NCBI GenBank assembly: GCA_010015805.1
Contig: ML978126.1
Coordinates: 124,001-188,000 of the forward strand
Direction of reading: 5' to 3'
Source of the DNA: Rhizodiscina lignyota
Lineage: Eukaryota; Ascomycota; Dothideomycetes; Aulographales; Rhizodiscinaceae
Length of the DNA stretch: 64,000 bases
Positions 52,402 through 64,000 of this stretch are shown here, piece by piece. The notes beneath the pieces were generated by a model. It was given only the letters and a program-made list of their open reading frames with translations. It ran no database searches and was not told the origin of the DNA. Positions within the stretch are counted from its first letter, which is position 1. Each line of letters starts with the position of its first letter. The translations under genes were made by a program, and so were the position numbers.

Positions 52402-55189
52402 TCAAGTTGGCGGCCAGAAGGAGAGCAAGAAGCTTGCCTGCAGGCGCGCCGTGTATTTGAGTTGGTTGTCAGAAGAGATACGTTCGCGCGCACGTTCGCG
52501 GAGGAATTCGCCTGTACGGTGTTCAGCAAACAATGCCAAATATGAACTACGATATACTCACCCTTTGCCGCCGTTACGTTGGCAACAGCGTTGATGAAGT
52601 CGAAAGCGCGCTCGCCCAGTTGCTCCCTCATTCCTGGCTTCGTGCGATCGCGGAGCGGATTGAACTTTTGATGGTACTTGAGCCTGAATAGCTTCGCAAT
52701 GAAGTCGAACCGCTCGTCGATTACCTCACACGCCTGCTCACCCACTCTCTTCGCCTCGTGAGGGCTTATATTCCCTTCGTCCACCTCCGTCGCGAGGATC
52801 AGATGGATGAGTTGTTGGCTCTGCTCGTGCGCCACCGCCAAGCCCAGTATCGCACAGAAAGCTGCCGTCCAACGCTCGTGGCGTCTGCTGCTCTTAAGGT
52901 ACTGTGACAGCTGCTTGAGGATGCGCTCCATAAGGCGGTCGCGTAGCGTCGAAAAGATGTGCTTGAGCTGACGGTTTGCTAGCTTCGGCCCGCAATGCTT
53001 CTGATACATGTGTTTATTGGCGCACTGCATTTGCGAGAGGGTGTTCATACGGCGCGACTCAGCGATGGTGACTGCATGCGAGAGGCAGTAGGTTACGATT
53101 AGGAGTCGGAAGACGTCGCGGAGGAGTTTTGTCTGTGGATGATCAGCTGAAGTTGAAGGCGAAACCGTCTGCAACGGAAAGACCCCGGAGATGGGGTATT
53201 CGTCGGTCGTAGAGGATGGAGTGTGACAGACCTCTTCAGCAGGGCTCCGGCAGAAATCTGCCATGAGCGAGAGCAAGCGCTTCGGGAATTCGTCCTCGCT
53301 CTTTGAGTAGAATCGCGGAACAAAAATATGTAGCCAATTGTTCACGATATCGTCGACCTCTTGGTTGAACTTTTGTGAGTCGTGTCCGTTAATCATCTCC
53401 ATGCCGAGAGGTGGGGATAGCATCTTCTCAATGTCGGACGTATTCGTGACCCAGTCGCTCACACCCAGTACTGAATGACGAATGACCTCGTCCCTGGGCG
53501 CGAATTCGTACATCTCAACCTCAATTGGTGCAAAGCCCCATATGAGTTTGCACGGCACAATGATAGCCTTCTTGTGCCAGTAGCCGATGTGTGCGCGCGC
53601 AAAATCCTCAACTGCCTTCTTTTCGTACATAGCGGTTATGATTTCTGAGTATCTGTTAGATCATGCTTCCCACAATGAGCAGATTGAGTCGTACTAGGGA
53701 CAAAAATGTCCTTAAGGTCTTGAAGCTTTGTGCGATCGCATCCCAACGTTACATCGGCATGAGGACGAGATGATCGGCGATGGCAACGCTGGCAGATATC
53801 ACCCCCAGAGCACTAGAGAATCAATGTTAACTAAATTCATGAAAATAGCGGTGCGCGGAAGCAAATAGTACTCCATGGCGGGCACCTTACTTCATCGCGT
53901 TGCAAAGAGCAGACCCAGCACGCGCCATCCTCGCGCCGCTCCTTGATCTTGTTCGCCTTTTCTGAGTCAAACTTGTGACCGAGCTGCCTTCCGCCAACGC
54001 GCCTATTTTGGGGAGGTCTCTGAGGACCATGCGGCCGTGATGGAGTCGGAGCAGTGGCGGAAGGAGCATATGGCTCGAATCGATATTGTCTGTTCCGTGA
54101 GATAGTTGTCGCAGGCGCTTCTTCTTGCTTGATGACAACCGGTGGCGTGATGCTCTTTTGTGGCAACCTATGAGCAGTGCCGACATCATCACTAGGATCT
54201 GCATGCGGCCTGGATGGACCTATGTCAGAGCTGCCCAGCGAACGCGGAAACGACATTGTCCGTTCTAGCTCAAAGCCGCCAGTGTGGATGGTTAGAAGGT
54301 CTGGGTTGTAGCTTGGCTGTTCGTCGGCGAAAGAGCCTGCGTAGCTAGGCACTGGTACTGGCCATTGTGGTTGGTTCATAGGACTATCACGGGTCCCTGG
54401 GGAGATAGACTGTTCCGTACCAACAGGTCCCGTGCTGGGTTGCGCAGCGTAGTGCGCAAAGGGGTTGTCGAAGGAGGGATATTCAGGAGCAAATAGGAGG
54501 GCGCCAGCGTCGGCAGAGAATGGAGCTCTAGAGGCCTGGCCGGCCCACGAGTCTTGAAGAGATAGGGTATCGTTGGAGACATTGTATCCCATTTGACTTG
54601 GGTACCTCGGGCCAGCATGGCGAGGCGCTGTTGAGGGATATGCGGGAGCGGTTGTATTGAGCGGTTGGAGTTGCACTTGAGCCGTGGTAAACGCAAACAT
54701 GTCTGCAAGTGTCTGTTGATCCATTGAAGATGGTTGAGCCGGCGGAACGGTGAACAGGGTGTGAGATGTGAATCGATCTTCCGGCGACGACGTGAACGGA
54801 CTGAGCATCTGGCCGCCGCTATGGACCGCCGACGACATGGACGACTGAATCGAAAAGGTTCGGGGGGCGCGCTGTGTGGCATCATGACGGCTGTGACTTG
54901 ATTCACCTGAGACAGAGCGCGGATTGTTGTATGGCGAGTGCGGCGACGACGGTATCAACTGCCAATCGCGCATAATATCAGAGCTGTTGGGAGTAAGGTC
55001 GAGGTCGTCGAAGTTAAGATTAACGTATGAGCTTGGAGATGCGCCGCAGATCTCTTCAAAGGAGCCCGCCGACAGAAGGCTTCGCACATCATGCTCTCTC
55101 TCATTCGAATGGGTGTCAATTCTCATCCTCGAGCGGAGTACATCATGGACACCTCCATTTGACGCGGGAGAGGCACAAGCGGCGCTCAT
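52402..55189 (-). CDS. Atypical zinc-cluster (C6) transcription factor
   Basis: Four exons (55189-53891, 53812-53695, 53644-52562, 52511-52402) with introns of 78, 50 and 50 bp give 869 residues. The first 400 residues are Ser/Pro/Gln-rich and probably an activation or linker region. Then comes a conserved box, GGRQLGHKFDSEKANKIKE, and, across the first splice, the cluster GACWVCSLQRDECSGGDICQRC (C-x2-C-x6-C-x5-C-x2-C, with a sixth Cys in TLGCDRT). This GACW-type cluster in mid-protein, with the basic helix before it, defines a less studied fungal C6 group. The C-terminal half is helical (FDFIAKLFRLKYHQ, IFSTLRDRLMERILKQL). The spliced end FLRERARERISSDN to LLSFWPPT replaces a poor read-through tail. 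The target is unknown. Confidence 0.88.
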
Positions 55190-56541
55190 ATCCAGTAGGT
55201 ATCAGGCGTATCGGCGGCACAAGGTTTCCGCAAGACTAGGTGCGAAAGAAGAGAGGAACAGAGGAATCTCAGATGGCGCACACACTCAAATCAAGACTGC
55301 CAGGCCATGATCTTTCAAAATGGCGGCTGACACGAGGCCGCCAGGATGGAGCAAACAGTATTCTAAGGCACGAACAAGCGACGCAAGGAAGCCAGGGCGG
55401 ACGGCCGCTATTAATCAGGCAACAAAGAAAAGCCGAAATTTGACACGCAGCTGGCCGCTGCACGACATGAGAAATGACCCGACCTGGAAGCGATTGAAGC
55501 GTGTAGCGCAGACTGGGGGAAGGAGTCTTCACTCAAACTCGCTGTGCTCCCCACCTTGCCAAAGCGAGCACCGGTGAACAACCCCAAGCATGCGGGCCGG
55601 CACACGGCGGCTGGCCCAAGCTGCCACGAAGGTAGCATGCCACATCCCTACTGGGCGCGTCGGCGCTGGCATCTCACTGGTCCGCAACGGTCGCGAGTGA
55701 GGCTCAGTGCAGCTTTCGTCCTGAGGCGTCGAGTCTGGCGGGGCGGTGCTCGCACGCTTTCACCGCCAGACGTGGAGCTGCTCGTCTCATATCAACCATG
55801 TGTTTCCCATGGCATTCGAGAGCGACATGCGCGAAAGTAGCGGAGTGCGCCGACGCTGCACCCCCGCCTACTCGCGGCTTTGCATCATCCAAGTGCGTCT
55901 CGCCGTTTCCGTGCACTTGCTAACGTAGCTCTGCATGCTCCAGCGACTGACCGGTCTTCGGAATGAGGCTCTGCTATCTGGAAAGACGGCTCGCGAGTCG
56001 CGAGGAGGAATTCGAAAACTGCCTTGCACGTGAGCAGAACGGAGGAGATAATTTCCCGGAGAGTGGACGAGGCTCAAATGGCTTGACCCTAACGTGGCCG
56101 GGCGTGCGTGAAGAAAAGAGGGACGGACAGAGGTGGCACGGCTCGGGCTTCGCTTCAATACATATCAACGGCCAAAAGACTCGCATAGACCGACGATGGC
56201 AAAACACACATCAATTGCCTTTTCTCCTCGTCCAAGCTTGATGGTGACATGTTTCGAGTGCCTTCCTTGACAGCGAATTGCCATGGAAGACTGTAGGGGT
56301 GCCGATGTTCGGCGACGTCATAATCGACCAGCAAGCACAGCTTTCTCCACATTGACCACAACGCGGAGCAGCAGGTTTCTGACGCGTATTCATCACCTTC
56401 AAAAATGCCAATGACCTTTTCACAACTCTCCTCACCTGTCTTCTACAGCCACTTGGCCTCTCTCTGAACCATTACTGGCTGCTTCTATTTCTGCAACTCT
56501 CACACAGATCTGCTACTTCAATCAAGTACTTACAAACTAAC
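55190..56541. promoter_or_regulatory. Long bidirectional promoter region
   Basis: 1352 bp lie between the divergent C6 regulator and the C2-domain gene, GC-rich in 55550-55900. Frames there on both strands are open mainly because of GC content, and none looks like a protein. The TTCTATTTCTGCAACTCTC-like pyrimidine tract near 56480-56500 precedes the C2 gene. Confidence 0.45.
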
Positions 56542-59500
56542 ATGGAAGGCCAAGAAGATGTGGAGGAATCCCGACGCAAATACAAGGCTCCGTATACCCA
56601 AAAGCACCCAATTCCTACGGTCCAGCATTATCGCGAGGAGAAAGCACGGCGGAGGGCTGATTCCGGAGAGGAAGGACGTGGTGAGGAAGATGACGTCGGC
56701 CCAAGCAAGACACGCACTGTCATTGAAACATACCAGAAGATCCGACACGGTATAGTCGGTGGCGACAGAGGAGATGGACGAGAAGAATACCCCGCCGTCA
56801 ATCAGAATGCGGCTGGGCAGGCAGAAGCTGGGGATGCGGAGGAGGAGGATGGTGACATGCCTACACCTCCGCCCCACGGCGAAGAACGTGAGGACGAGGG
56901 GGATGAACAGGACGAAGAAGACAAGCCCGATCCTCAGCAGGCTGGCCCCGACTCCTCTGCAGAGGTGAAGGACACTTCTGAGACCGTGTCGAACCCCGAC
57001 CCCAAAGCCCGACGAAAGGAGGCCAAACACTCCAAGGACAGCCGTGCCGAGCGCGAGGTGACAGATCCCGTCACTCATCTCCCCGTTATGATCCACGATT
57101 TCACTGGCAAGGACCTGAAACGCGTGCCTTCGAACGAGAAAACACCTGGCAGCACACTGCGCAGCGCGACGGGGCTGAGTGCCAAGGGGAAGGATGAGAA
57201 ACAATTGGCAGAGGAAGAGAGTGAGGGGAAGGGTGTGCACGAAGGCATGGAACGCTTGTTCCCGCCGCCAGACTGGGAAAGCGCAAAAGAGGAGCTGACC
57301 AGGATATTCTCCCTGGCTTCGACGGCCGGAATGTTGGTGGTTTTTGGGGCGATGCTCGCGGCGTACCCGCTGCAGGAGGTCTTTGGATTCCCACATAGCA
57401 TCAAGAATACCTGGATTCGACGCGCATATAAAGTGCTATATCCACTGGTGGCGATTGGCCTCGGATGGGTAGCGAATACAGCCGTGAAAGGATGGGCTGC
57501 ATACAAGATGAAAGATGTTTGGGATAATGAGGTCTGGGAGGCAGAGCGACGACAAGGAAGGAAGTTTGCGGAAAGTCAGACGCCAGAGAGCACGCAGTGG
57601 TTGAACTCGCTGTTTGCGAGCATCTGGCCGTTGATCAACCCAGACTTATTTACCAGTCTAGCGGACACATTGGAGGACGTGATGCAAGCGTCTCTTCCGA
57701 AGATGGTGCGTATGGTCAGCGTTGAAGACATCGGACAAGGAAGTGAAGCACTTCGAATTCTCGGAGTGAGATGGCTGCCGACAGGAGCAGCTGCGAGGAG
57801 CGTCACAGCGGAAGGAAAACTCAAAAAGCCAGATGATTCCCAGAATAACGATCGAAGCGTACCAGGACAAGGCGAGATAGATGAAACGGGGAAGGACACT
57901 AAAGATCAGAGTGACGGAGAGAACAAAGAGCAAGGGCAGGCTGATGAGCAAGAGGAACAAAATGTTGACGAAGGTATGGAAGCTGAAGAGGGTGACTTCG
58001 TCAATATGGAGATTGCTTTCGCCTATCGCTCTCGCGCGGCTAGCGGATTTGGCATGAAAAGTAAATCCAAGAATGCGCACTTATATCTTGGGTTTTATTT
58101 GCCCGCAAACATCAAATGTCGTAAGTTGAAGTCAATTCTGCCGTTATAGTATCTCTTATGCTTACTTCAACGCCACAGCTGTTTGGGTCGAACTTCGTGG
58201 CATTGTTGGAGTCGTTCGACTACGGCTGCAACTGACACCCGATCCACCGTTCTTCTCCTTGGTTACATTAACCTTCCTAGGCCAGCCGAAGGTAGATTTG
58301 TCCTGCATACCCCTGAGCAAGCATTCTCTGAACATCATGGACTTTCCGGTAATCTCCAACTTCGTGCAAAGCGCCGTCGACGCGGCAATGGCCGAGTACG
58401 TCGCCCCGAAGAGCTTGACGCTGGATTTGAAAGACATGCTAGTAGGTGACGACTTTAAGAAAGATACAATTGCGCGTGGTGTCATCGTCGTGCGCATCAA
58501 AAGGGCATTTGACTTCAAGGAGGGGGATGCTGGGATCGGTCCCTTTAAGGATGGAAGCGCAGATCCGTACGTCTCCGTCGGATGGGCCAAGTTTGGGAAA
58601 CCAGTGTGGTCGACGAGAGTCATTCTGTCCGACATGCATCCGCATTGGGAAGAAACTGCCTTTGTCCTTGTGACACCCCAGGAGCTGAATGTTGATGAGA
58701 GACTGAGAGTGCAGCTATGGGACTCTGATCGAACAACCGCAGATGACGATTTGGGCCGCATCGAAGTCGATATCAAGGAGCTTATGAAAGGCAAAGAATC
58801 CAGCGGGAAAATGTGGGATAGAGTGGATGGCTTCAGGGCATTAAAAGCAGGACAAGATATGCCGGGGAAGTTGGAGTGGAGCGTGGGGTACTATTCGAAG
58901 ACCAGAGTCTCAGACGAGCAAATGGCACAACAGACAGAAGACCCTGACATCAATACTGTAGAGCAACTCAAAGAGAAGGTGAACGAGCAGGCTGAGCAGA
59001 AGCTGAGGGAGGCAAAGAAGGATGAATCCCGAGAGATTGAGCAGCAGAAAGCTCAGGACTTCAAGGTCTGTCGTTCATTTTATTCCCTTAAGCCCGACAC
59101 TGATGAGACATGTAGATGCGAGAGGACCAGATGGTCATCAGCTCACCTCCTCTGGAGGAATATCCGTGTGGCATCCTTTCAATTCAGGTTCATCAGATCA
59201 CGGGTCTGGAACTTGAGGCAATCAACAAGAACGAGACAAGTAAGAAGGAAGACGCAAGCGACGAGATGGAAGAGGGCGACGACCTGCCCTCGGCATACTG
59301 TACCATCATCCTCAACCACCAGAAGATCTTCCGAACACGCACGAAACCGAAAAACTCCAAGCCGTTCTTCAATGCTGGCACTGAGAAGTTCATCCGTGAC
59401 TGGCGGAACACGGAGATTCATCTTGCTGTGCGTGACGCGCGAGTGCATGAAGATGATCCGCTTCTCGGCATCGTTTACCTTCCACTGGGCAAATTGTTCT

Positions 59501-60411
59501 CTAAGCGATCTCAAGTCAACCATTTCTTCCCTCTATCTGGTGGCATTGGATATGGTCGCGTCCGTCTCTCGATCGTATTCCGCTCGGTCCAGCTCCAGTT
59601 GCCAAAGAATATGCTTGGCTGGGATTACGGGACGCTCGAGATAATGCCTGAAATCAAGGCGCTGGACCTGCCGGCGGATTTGAAGAAACTGAGGTTGAAG
59701 ATCAGAACGAATATAGCCCATGGGAAAGCGTACGCTGAATCAGAACTTGGCGAGGAGGGAACTCCAGGTTTCAAAACGAAGAACGACACGTCTTTGAAGC
59801 TACCGGTGCGCAAGCGGTACAGCAGCGCCATGGTAGTCGAGTTTCGCAGCTCAAACAAAATGATGGATAAGAGCCCCGCGTTCGGAGTATTGTGGCTCAA
59901 AGATATTCCTGACGAAGAGGAGTACTCTGTTAAATTGCCGATTTGGAAGGGTGACCTGAAGCGCGCTGAAGCAAATTGCCTGGAGGAGTATGGCGACCGC
60001 GTTGGAGAGGTTGAAATGAAGCTCAAGTTCTGGGACGGCTTGAGTGGTTACCATTCGGGCCTCGCGAGCAAGGACGCCAATCTTGCGGACATTATGGAGG
60101 TGCTCGACACTACGTTTGACAATGACGACGACGTTGACGAGGTAGAAGGATCGAGGGAAGCTGCAGATGGCAGCAGCAGTAGCAGCGACGATGAGGAGCG
60201 GTCGGAAGATGGAAAAAGAGGCACGGTCGGACAGATCAAAGACTACAAGAAGGATGCGAAGCAGTTGCATCGGCGTAACAGAGGGCTGATGCAATGGAAA
60301 GCTCCGAGGACAGCCAATTGGATGATGAACAAGGTTGAACATGGCGAAGATCGGCTGACGGGACTGTTCAAGCACCGTTCGCGCGAGAGTGGTATCGAGA
60401 CCGAGGTGTAA
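56542..60411 (+). CDS. Mug190-like C2-domain membrane-contact protein
   Basis: Three exons (56542-58120, 58179-59065, 59116-60411) with introns of 58 and 50 bp give 1253 residues. The N-terminus (about 1-240) is charged and disordered. Two hydrophobic segments follow near 257-283 (TAGMLVVFGAMLAAYPLQ) and 295-320 (VLYPLVAIGLGWVANTAV). Next comes an SMP-like region (about 345-620) with WLNSLFASIWPLINPDLF, interrupted by an acidic insert around 430-490. C2 domains start near 622 (ARGVIVVRIKRAFDFK ... DPYVSVGWAKFG) and near 840 (GILSIQVHQITGLELE). The tail is acidic, then basic. This layout matches fission-yeast Mug190 and is akin to tricalbins/extended synaptotagmins, ER proteins that tether the plasma membrane and move lipids. 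The function here is by homology. Confidence 0.88.
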
Positions 60412-60881
60412 TGGGCTACTGAGATACACGTGGGTGAGGAGACAGGATCTGGGGGAAAAGTTAATGCCAATCGGTACTATGTTGCCAATCAGCGAATAAT
60501 AATCATGCCACAAGCTATTGTTGAGCGATTGTCTGACTCCGTAACTCTTGCAATCCGACGAAAACGAGGATGTGACGCATATCTGCAGGAGGTGGCGGAT
60601 ATCACCCACTCAAGACGTTCAATTTAAGCTTCCACCACGTGAACTCGCGTGGTTAGCGCGATGAGGCGCGACGCCGCTTCACTAATACGCGAAACCCCTC
60701 ACTCTAGCACCTGCAAGATATCGCATTTCGCATTTTGCTGCCTGGGCCATCAGCATCAACTACCTCGTTGCTGCGTATATAGTTGGCTTAATTCCAGTAG
60801 AGAATGGACACCATCAGACAAGTCGAGTATCAATTGAACAACCAGATTAAGCAACCAGGCTAAGAACTGCTTTACCGTACA
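60412..60881. promoter_or_regulatory. Promoter of the VOC protein gene
   Basis: 470 bp. A TATA-like GTATATAGTTG lies near 60775-60785, about 100 bp before the next ATG. I see no other element. Confidence 0.45.
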
Positions 60882-61504
60882 ATGGCCACCGACAAACCTT
60901 GGATTGGCACACCATGCTGGATCGAGATTCCGGCGGTGGACCTTGAGCGATGCAAGGTATGATTGTTTAGTCCACGATGGCTAGCAATATGACTGACTCG
61001 GAACAGGATTTCTACCTTGAGCTATTCGAGGCATGGGATCTCAAGTCGACTCCGGCTCCCAAAGATAGTGATGCCCCTACTATGGCGATGTACCAATTCA
61101 AGAGTTACAAGAGTAGGCGAAGCACATATCTTGCGGTATCGAGCGTAGCTCAAGCTAACCTTCTCATCGAGCAGCGCCTTTCCTGAGCGGCGGCATCATG
61201 AAGATTGATTCCTCCTGCAAAGGGGAGCAACAGAAGAACGGCAATGGCATGACGGTCTACTATCTTGTAGACAACCTCGAGAAGGTACTCGACTCTGTAT
61301 CCTTGAAGACTTGTCATTTTTGCTAACGTACATTAACGCCAGACCGAGGAACGTATCATCCAGCTCGGCGGTAAGAAATATATGGGAAGGACGCCGACGG
61401 GGAAAGAAGGTGCTTTTGCAAAGTGCCATGACACTGAAGGGAATTTGTTTGGGATTTATGAAGTGAGCAACCAGCAGCAAGCAATTGATGCGCTGGGATC
61501 GTAA
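60882..61504 (+). CDS. VOC (glyoxalase/bleomycin-resistance fold) protein
   Basis: Four short exons (60882-60956, 61007-61112, 61175-61284, 61343-61504) with introns of 50, 62 and 58 bp give 150 residues. The spliced protein opens IGTPCWIEIPAVDLERCKDF, the first beta-alpha unit of a VOC module, has MTVYYLVDNLEK at the start of the second unit and ends KCHDTEGNLFGIYEVSN, the typical last strand with a Glu that can be a metal ligand. Members include glyoxalases, dioxygenases and binding proteins; without more metal ligands the reaction cannot be told. It is probably cytosolic. Each exon alone is under 60 codons, so the gene is easily overlooked. Confidence 0.87.
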
Positions 61505-61780
61505 TGGGGATGAACTTCCAAACCTCATGATATGTGCTGTTGCATCGTGCATATGCAAGAACCAATCAAAGCCACAACCACTTGCTTCATCAGAATTGAA
61601 AGATTGCATTTTGGTTTCGTGATGTGCCCACTTTCACCGTCTTTTCCACTCATCGAAGTGGAGCCGCCGGCGTCCGTCACCGTAGACGCTTCGCCAATCG
61701 GTCGGTCATCCATAGTACAATTTGCGTCGGACCTTTTCAATTGCACTTGGCTGAGAGATTTGACTGACAGAGTCATGATA

Positions 61781-62614
61781 TCAAGAACAGCGCTCGTCCT
61801 TGTCATGCTTGTGATACCTTTCGCAGAAGCCTGAGCGAGACCAGTACGGAGTCTTCATTTTCTTGCTGGTCCAAGGGTAGAAGCCCAATCGAGCGGGACG
61901 GCAGTCTGTATACGCTCTGCGATATGTGGTCGCCATGCGTTGCCAGAAGAGAGCGCCCATGGTCTCTGTAACCAACTCCTTGAATAATTCTGTTGATTTG
62001 CTCAATTGGTGGCTATCCAAATAGCCCTCCACCAGAGAGTCAATGTACTTGCAGAATGGTTGTGCACGAGGCAGTTCTTGAAAAGCTGACTTAATAATGC
62101 AGAGAGCAGGTAACCACAAATTATCCCTGAAATTATCGTGAAGGGCGTCCACCACGGCGTTTCTGAGCAGTGGGACATCGCACTTGTCTGCCAGAATGGC
62201 AAGCTGTACCAATCTTAACTCGAATCTGTCCACCGGATGCGCTCGTAGACGCTTGATAGTTTGCGCACGAGAGTGATCGTCCATCAGTGATAAGGGCTTT
62301 CCGTCGGCACCGACAAACTCGAAGTTGGGATCTTCACCCATATCATCTGTATCCGCACAATTGCACGCATTTTCCAAGGAACCGTCGATGTCCTTTTCTT
62401 CTTTCCATGCCTCGATATCGAGTTTCTGTTTGTAGAGCCAAGCCACGAAAATCTCGAACGTCTCAGTCTCCACATCCGGCAGGTTGGACTTTTTCTCTTC
62501 GGCTTCCTTGAAGTTACCTCCGAAGGCGGCCTTGAAATATTTCGAGTAGTGACAGATAAGGTCTTTGTGGACGACAAACGCTTTCTTCTCCGAGCCCACT
62601 GTGATGGTAACCAT
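61781..62614 (-). CDS. BTB/POZ-domain protein
   Basis: This single exon encodes 277 residues from ATG 62614 (MVTITVGSEKKAFVVHKDL). The frame stays open 113 codons upstream, but that part is not protein-like. The BTB fold is seen in residues 1-75: VTITVGS, FVVHKDLICHYSKYFKAAF, EAEEKKSNLPDVETETFEIF and VAWLYKQKLD, the usual order in fungal BTB proteins. The rest has a helical region with RFELRLVQLAILADKCDVPL and LRNAVVDALHDNF, which matches the extension after BTB in this group. BTB domains dimerise and often link to Cul3 ubiquitin ligases, but in most fungal members the partner is unknown. The tail is basic. Confidence 0.85.
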   Translation of the reverse strand: MVTITVGSEKKAFVVHKDLICHYSKYFKAAFGGNFKEAEEKKSNLPDVETETFEIFVAWLYKQKLDIEAWKEEKDIDGSLENACNCADTDDMGEDPNFEFVGADGKPLSLMDDHSRAQTIKRLRAHPVDRFELRLVQLAILADKCDVPLLRNAVVDALHDNFRDNLWLPALCIIKSAFQELPRAQPFCKYIDSLVEGYLDSHQLSKSTELFKELVTETMGALFWQRMATTYRRAYTDCRPARLGFYPWTSKKMKTPYWSRSGFCERYHKHDKDERCS

Positions 62615-63165
62615 AGTGGAAAAAAGAAGAGTTCTGCTCAGAGTGGTAGTTAGTATCAATAAAGGCTCAATTGGGCAAATGGTAGGCGTACATCGATGGC
62701 CGTGGATGAGAGCCTTCGCCTTTCTTGGTTGGCACCATTGTGCTTTCACTCGAATGAGACAGTGAAGATCTGTTACTCGTCTGAAGAGTCCGGTCTCTGG
62801 GTCCGGTCGTAGAATATTAGGTAGGCAGTGATAGAGTGACGAGTGAGGAAGAAAATGAGAGATGGAAAGGGAAATTGAGGAGAGGAGAGAAGTGATGCTC
62901 TTATATATCCTCAGCTGAATACACCGAAGACTGCATTGCCGATCGAGCTCCATACTTATGCTTAGTTAGGAAACAATGAGATTAAAAAGTGAGCTGTCAC
63001 CGAATCGAGATGGTTAGATCAAGATCCGTAGAGATGCCGCTTTCACGACGCACACTCTCGCGGTTTCACACACATAAAAAATATAACTACACAAATGAAC
63101 GCCCAATTCGCTATGCAACCATGCAACCATGCCATTCATGCAAAACCCACTCCAAACTTCACCCA
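62615..63165. promoter_or_regulatory. Promoter of the BTB gene and 3' flank of the PAQR gene
   Basis: 551 bp. A TATATAT-containing stretch (about 62892-62900) lies some 280 bp upstream of the BTB start. I see no gene in it. Confidence 0.4.
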
Positions 63166-64000
63166 TCAATACACCGAGCACTCAACGCTGGCCCTCAAAA
63201 ACGCCTCAGAGAAGAAGCGCTGCATCGCGGCAAAGTGAAACAGGATGCCCCCGATGACCGCCAGATGCCACAGGTTGTGGCTGCTGCCCACAAAGTCCGT
63301 GATTCCGCCGGGACACCAGCGCTCGGGGATTTTCGCCGCGTAAATGCACGCACCGGAAACGTACACGACAAGGCTCATCGTGATGGGGGAGTAGAAGTGC
63401 CACGCCCACGTGATGCCCCGCGTGTGCACGAGCTGGGCGACTGGGAGGAAGCCGGTGCAGGCAAGAGTGACGTAGAAGCCTACTCTCGCCCAGCTCATGT
63501 CCGCACGGTTGAAAGTGGGGTTCCATGGTAATACACATCCGGCAACGGAGAAGAATCCAGTGGTCAGGAGGTATACCCACCGGCTGACTGGCTCGCAGTA
63601 AAACGCGCAGTATTCGGTCGTCATGATTGAAGCGCCGACAAGGAGCGAGATGCCAGTGTAGTCGACGCAGGCGAAGCGTTCCATGAGCGATTGCTCGGAT
63701 ATCGAGTTGAAGGTGTGCCACATGATGCTGCAGACGAGGCACTTGCAAGCTGCGAAGAAGAAGACAGCGGCGATGAAGACGTCGGAGCGCGTTGAGATGC
63801 TGAAGTTTGCGGAGGTGGGGTAGAAGTAGAAGGCCACGGCCAGGACGACGATAAGGCCAATCGCGTGAGTCCATATGTTGAGCAGTTCGTTGTGCACCCC
63901 AAACACGGACCAAAGGCACTCAACCTTTTTGGAGTGGAAGCGGTAGCCGCGCATGATGTGGGGATTGATTCTCCACGGGACGGGTATCTCGTCGAGGTTG
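63166..64000 (-). CDS. PAQR/adiponectin-receptor-like membrane protein (5' end beyond window)
   Basis: The visible 278 residues run from the right edge to a stop at 63166. The start is IPVPWRINPHIMRGYRFHSK and FGVHNELLNIWTHAIGL, where the HNE-NIWTH box is the first signature of the PAQR family (human AdipoR, yeast Izh). SIMWHTFNSIS carries the His before helix 3 and SSHNLWHLAVIGGILFHF the late His pair. These three His are the zinc ligands of adiponectin receptors, and an acidic residue in CVDYTGIS matches the catalytic-site Asp. Seven membrane segments can be counted. Yeast members act in zinc and sterol homeostasis and are thought to be ceramidase-like hydrolases. The first codons lie outside the window. 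Confidence 0.93.
   Translation of the reverse strand, partial: NLDEIPVPWRINPHIMRGYRFHSKKVECLWSVFGVHNELLNIWTHAIGLIVVLAVAFYFYPTSANFSISTRSDVFIAAVFFFAACKCLVCSIMWHTFNSISEQSLMERFACVDYTGISLLVGASIMTTEYCAFYCEPVSRWVYLLTTGFFSVAGCVLPWNPTFNRADMSWARVGFYVTLACTGFLPVAQLVHTRGITWAWHFYSPITMSLVVYVSGACIYAAKIPERWCPGGITDFVGSSHNLWHLAVIGGILFHFAAMQRFFSEAFLRASVECSVY

Noticed and set aside
56530-57396. 288-codon minus-strand frame across the C2-domain gene
   Set aside because: It is the antisense shadow of a charged low-complexity region.
1-64000. tRNA, rRNA or CRISPR features
   Set aside because: No cloverleaf, ribosomal sequence or regularly spaced repeat array was seen by eye; a tRNAscan-SE run would be the decisive check for tRNAs.

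Overview
The window reads as nuclear DNA of a filamentous ascomycete (Pezizomycotina; gene content and style fit Dothideomycetes, which is inference). Supporting signs are spliced genes with many 46-90 bp introns carrying GT..AG ends and CTAAC/CTGAC-like branch sites, Zn(II)2Cys6 regulators, an NRPS-like reductase, a PigL_N/HeLo-like protein, monopolin Csm1 and Atp19. Gene models were spliced by hand from reading frame, splice signals and family continuity; lengths were checked for frame.

Region 1 (1-16.3 kb) looks like an accessory, secondary-metabolism neighbourhood: the 3' end of a cytochrome P450, a decayed gene, an AlcR-like zinc-cluster regulator, a small secreted protein, a serine beta-lactamase-fold transesterase/esterase, a Baeyer-Villiger-type flavin monooxygenase, a His-rich secreted peptide, an alpha/beta hydrolase and a 1042-aa NRPS-like adenylation-thiolation-reductase enzyme. 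Together these could activate and reduce a carboxylic acid and then oxidise, esterify or hydrolyse it under a local regulator.

Region 2 (16.3-36.7 kb) holds a 2EXR/F-box-like protein, a degraded repeat stretch, an arrestin-like protein, a GPI-type surface protein, ATP synthase subunit K, monopolin Csm1, a zinc alcohol dehydrogenase with a 12-nt microexon, a Cuz1/ZFAND1-like AN1 zinc-finger protein, an alpha/beta hydrolase, a Ser/Asp-rich surface protein and a sugar MFS transporter.

Region 3 (36.7-39.7 kb) is a gene-poor island with tandem and dispersed repeats whose copies differ mostly by transitions (RIP-like) and two unrecognised reading frames; a 93-bp segment of it recurs at 21.1 kb.

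Region 4 (39.7-64 kb) carries an alpha/beta hydrolase, a TMEM205/DUF4149-like membrane protein, a PigL_N-like protein with an RS-rich tail, a tail-anchored low-complexity protein, an ACS-family MFS transporter, the diphthamide J-protein Dph4 with a duplicated 3' flank, an atypical C6 regulator, a Mug190-like C2 lipid-transfer protein, a VOC/glyoxalase-fold protein, a BTB/POZ protein and an adiponectin-receptor-like PAQR protein cut by the window end.
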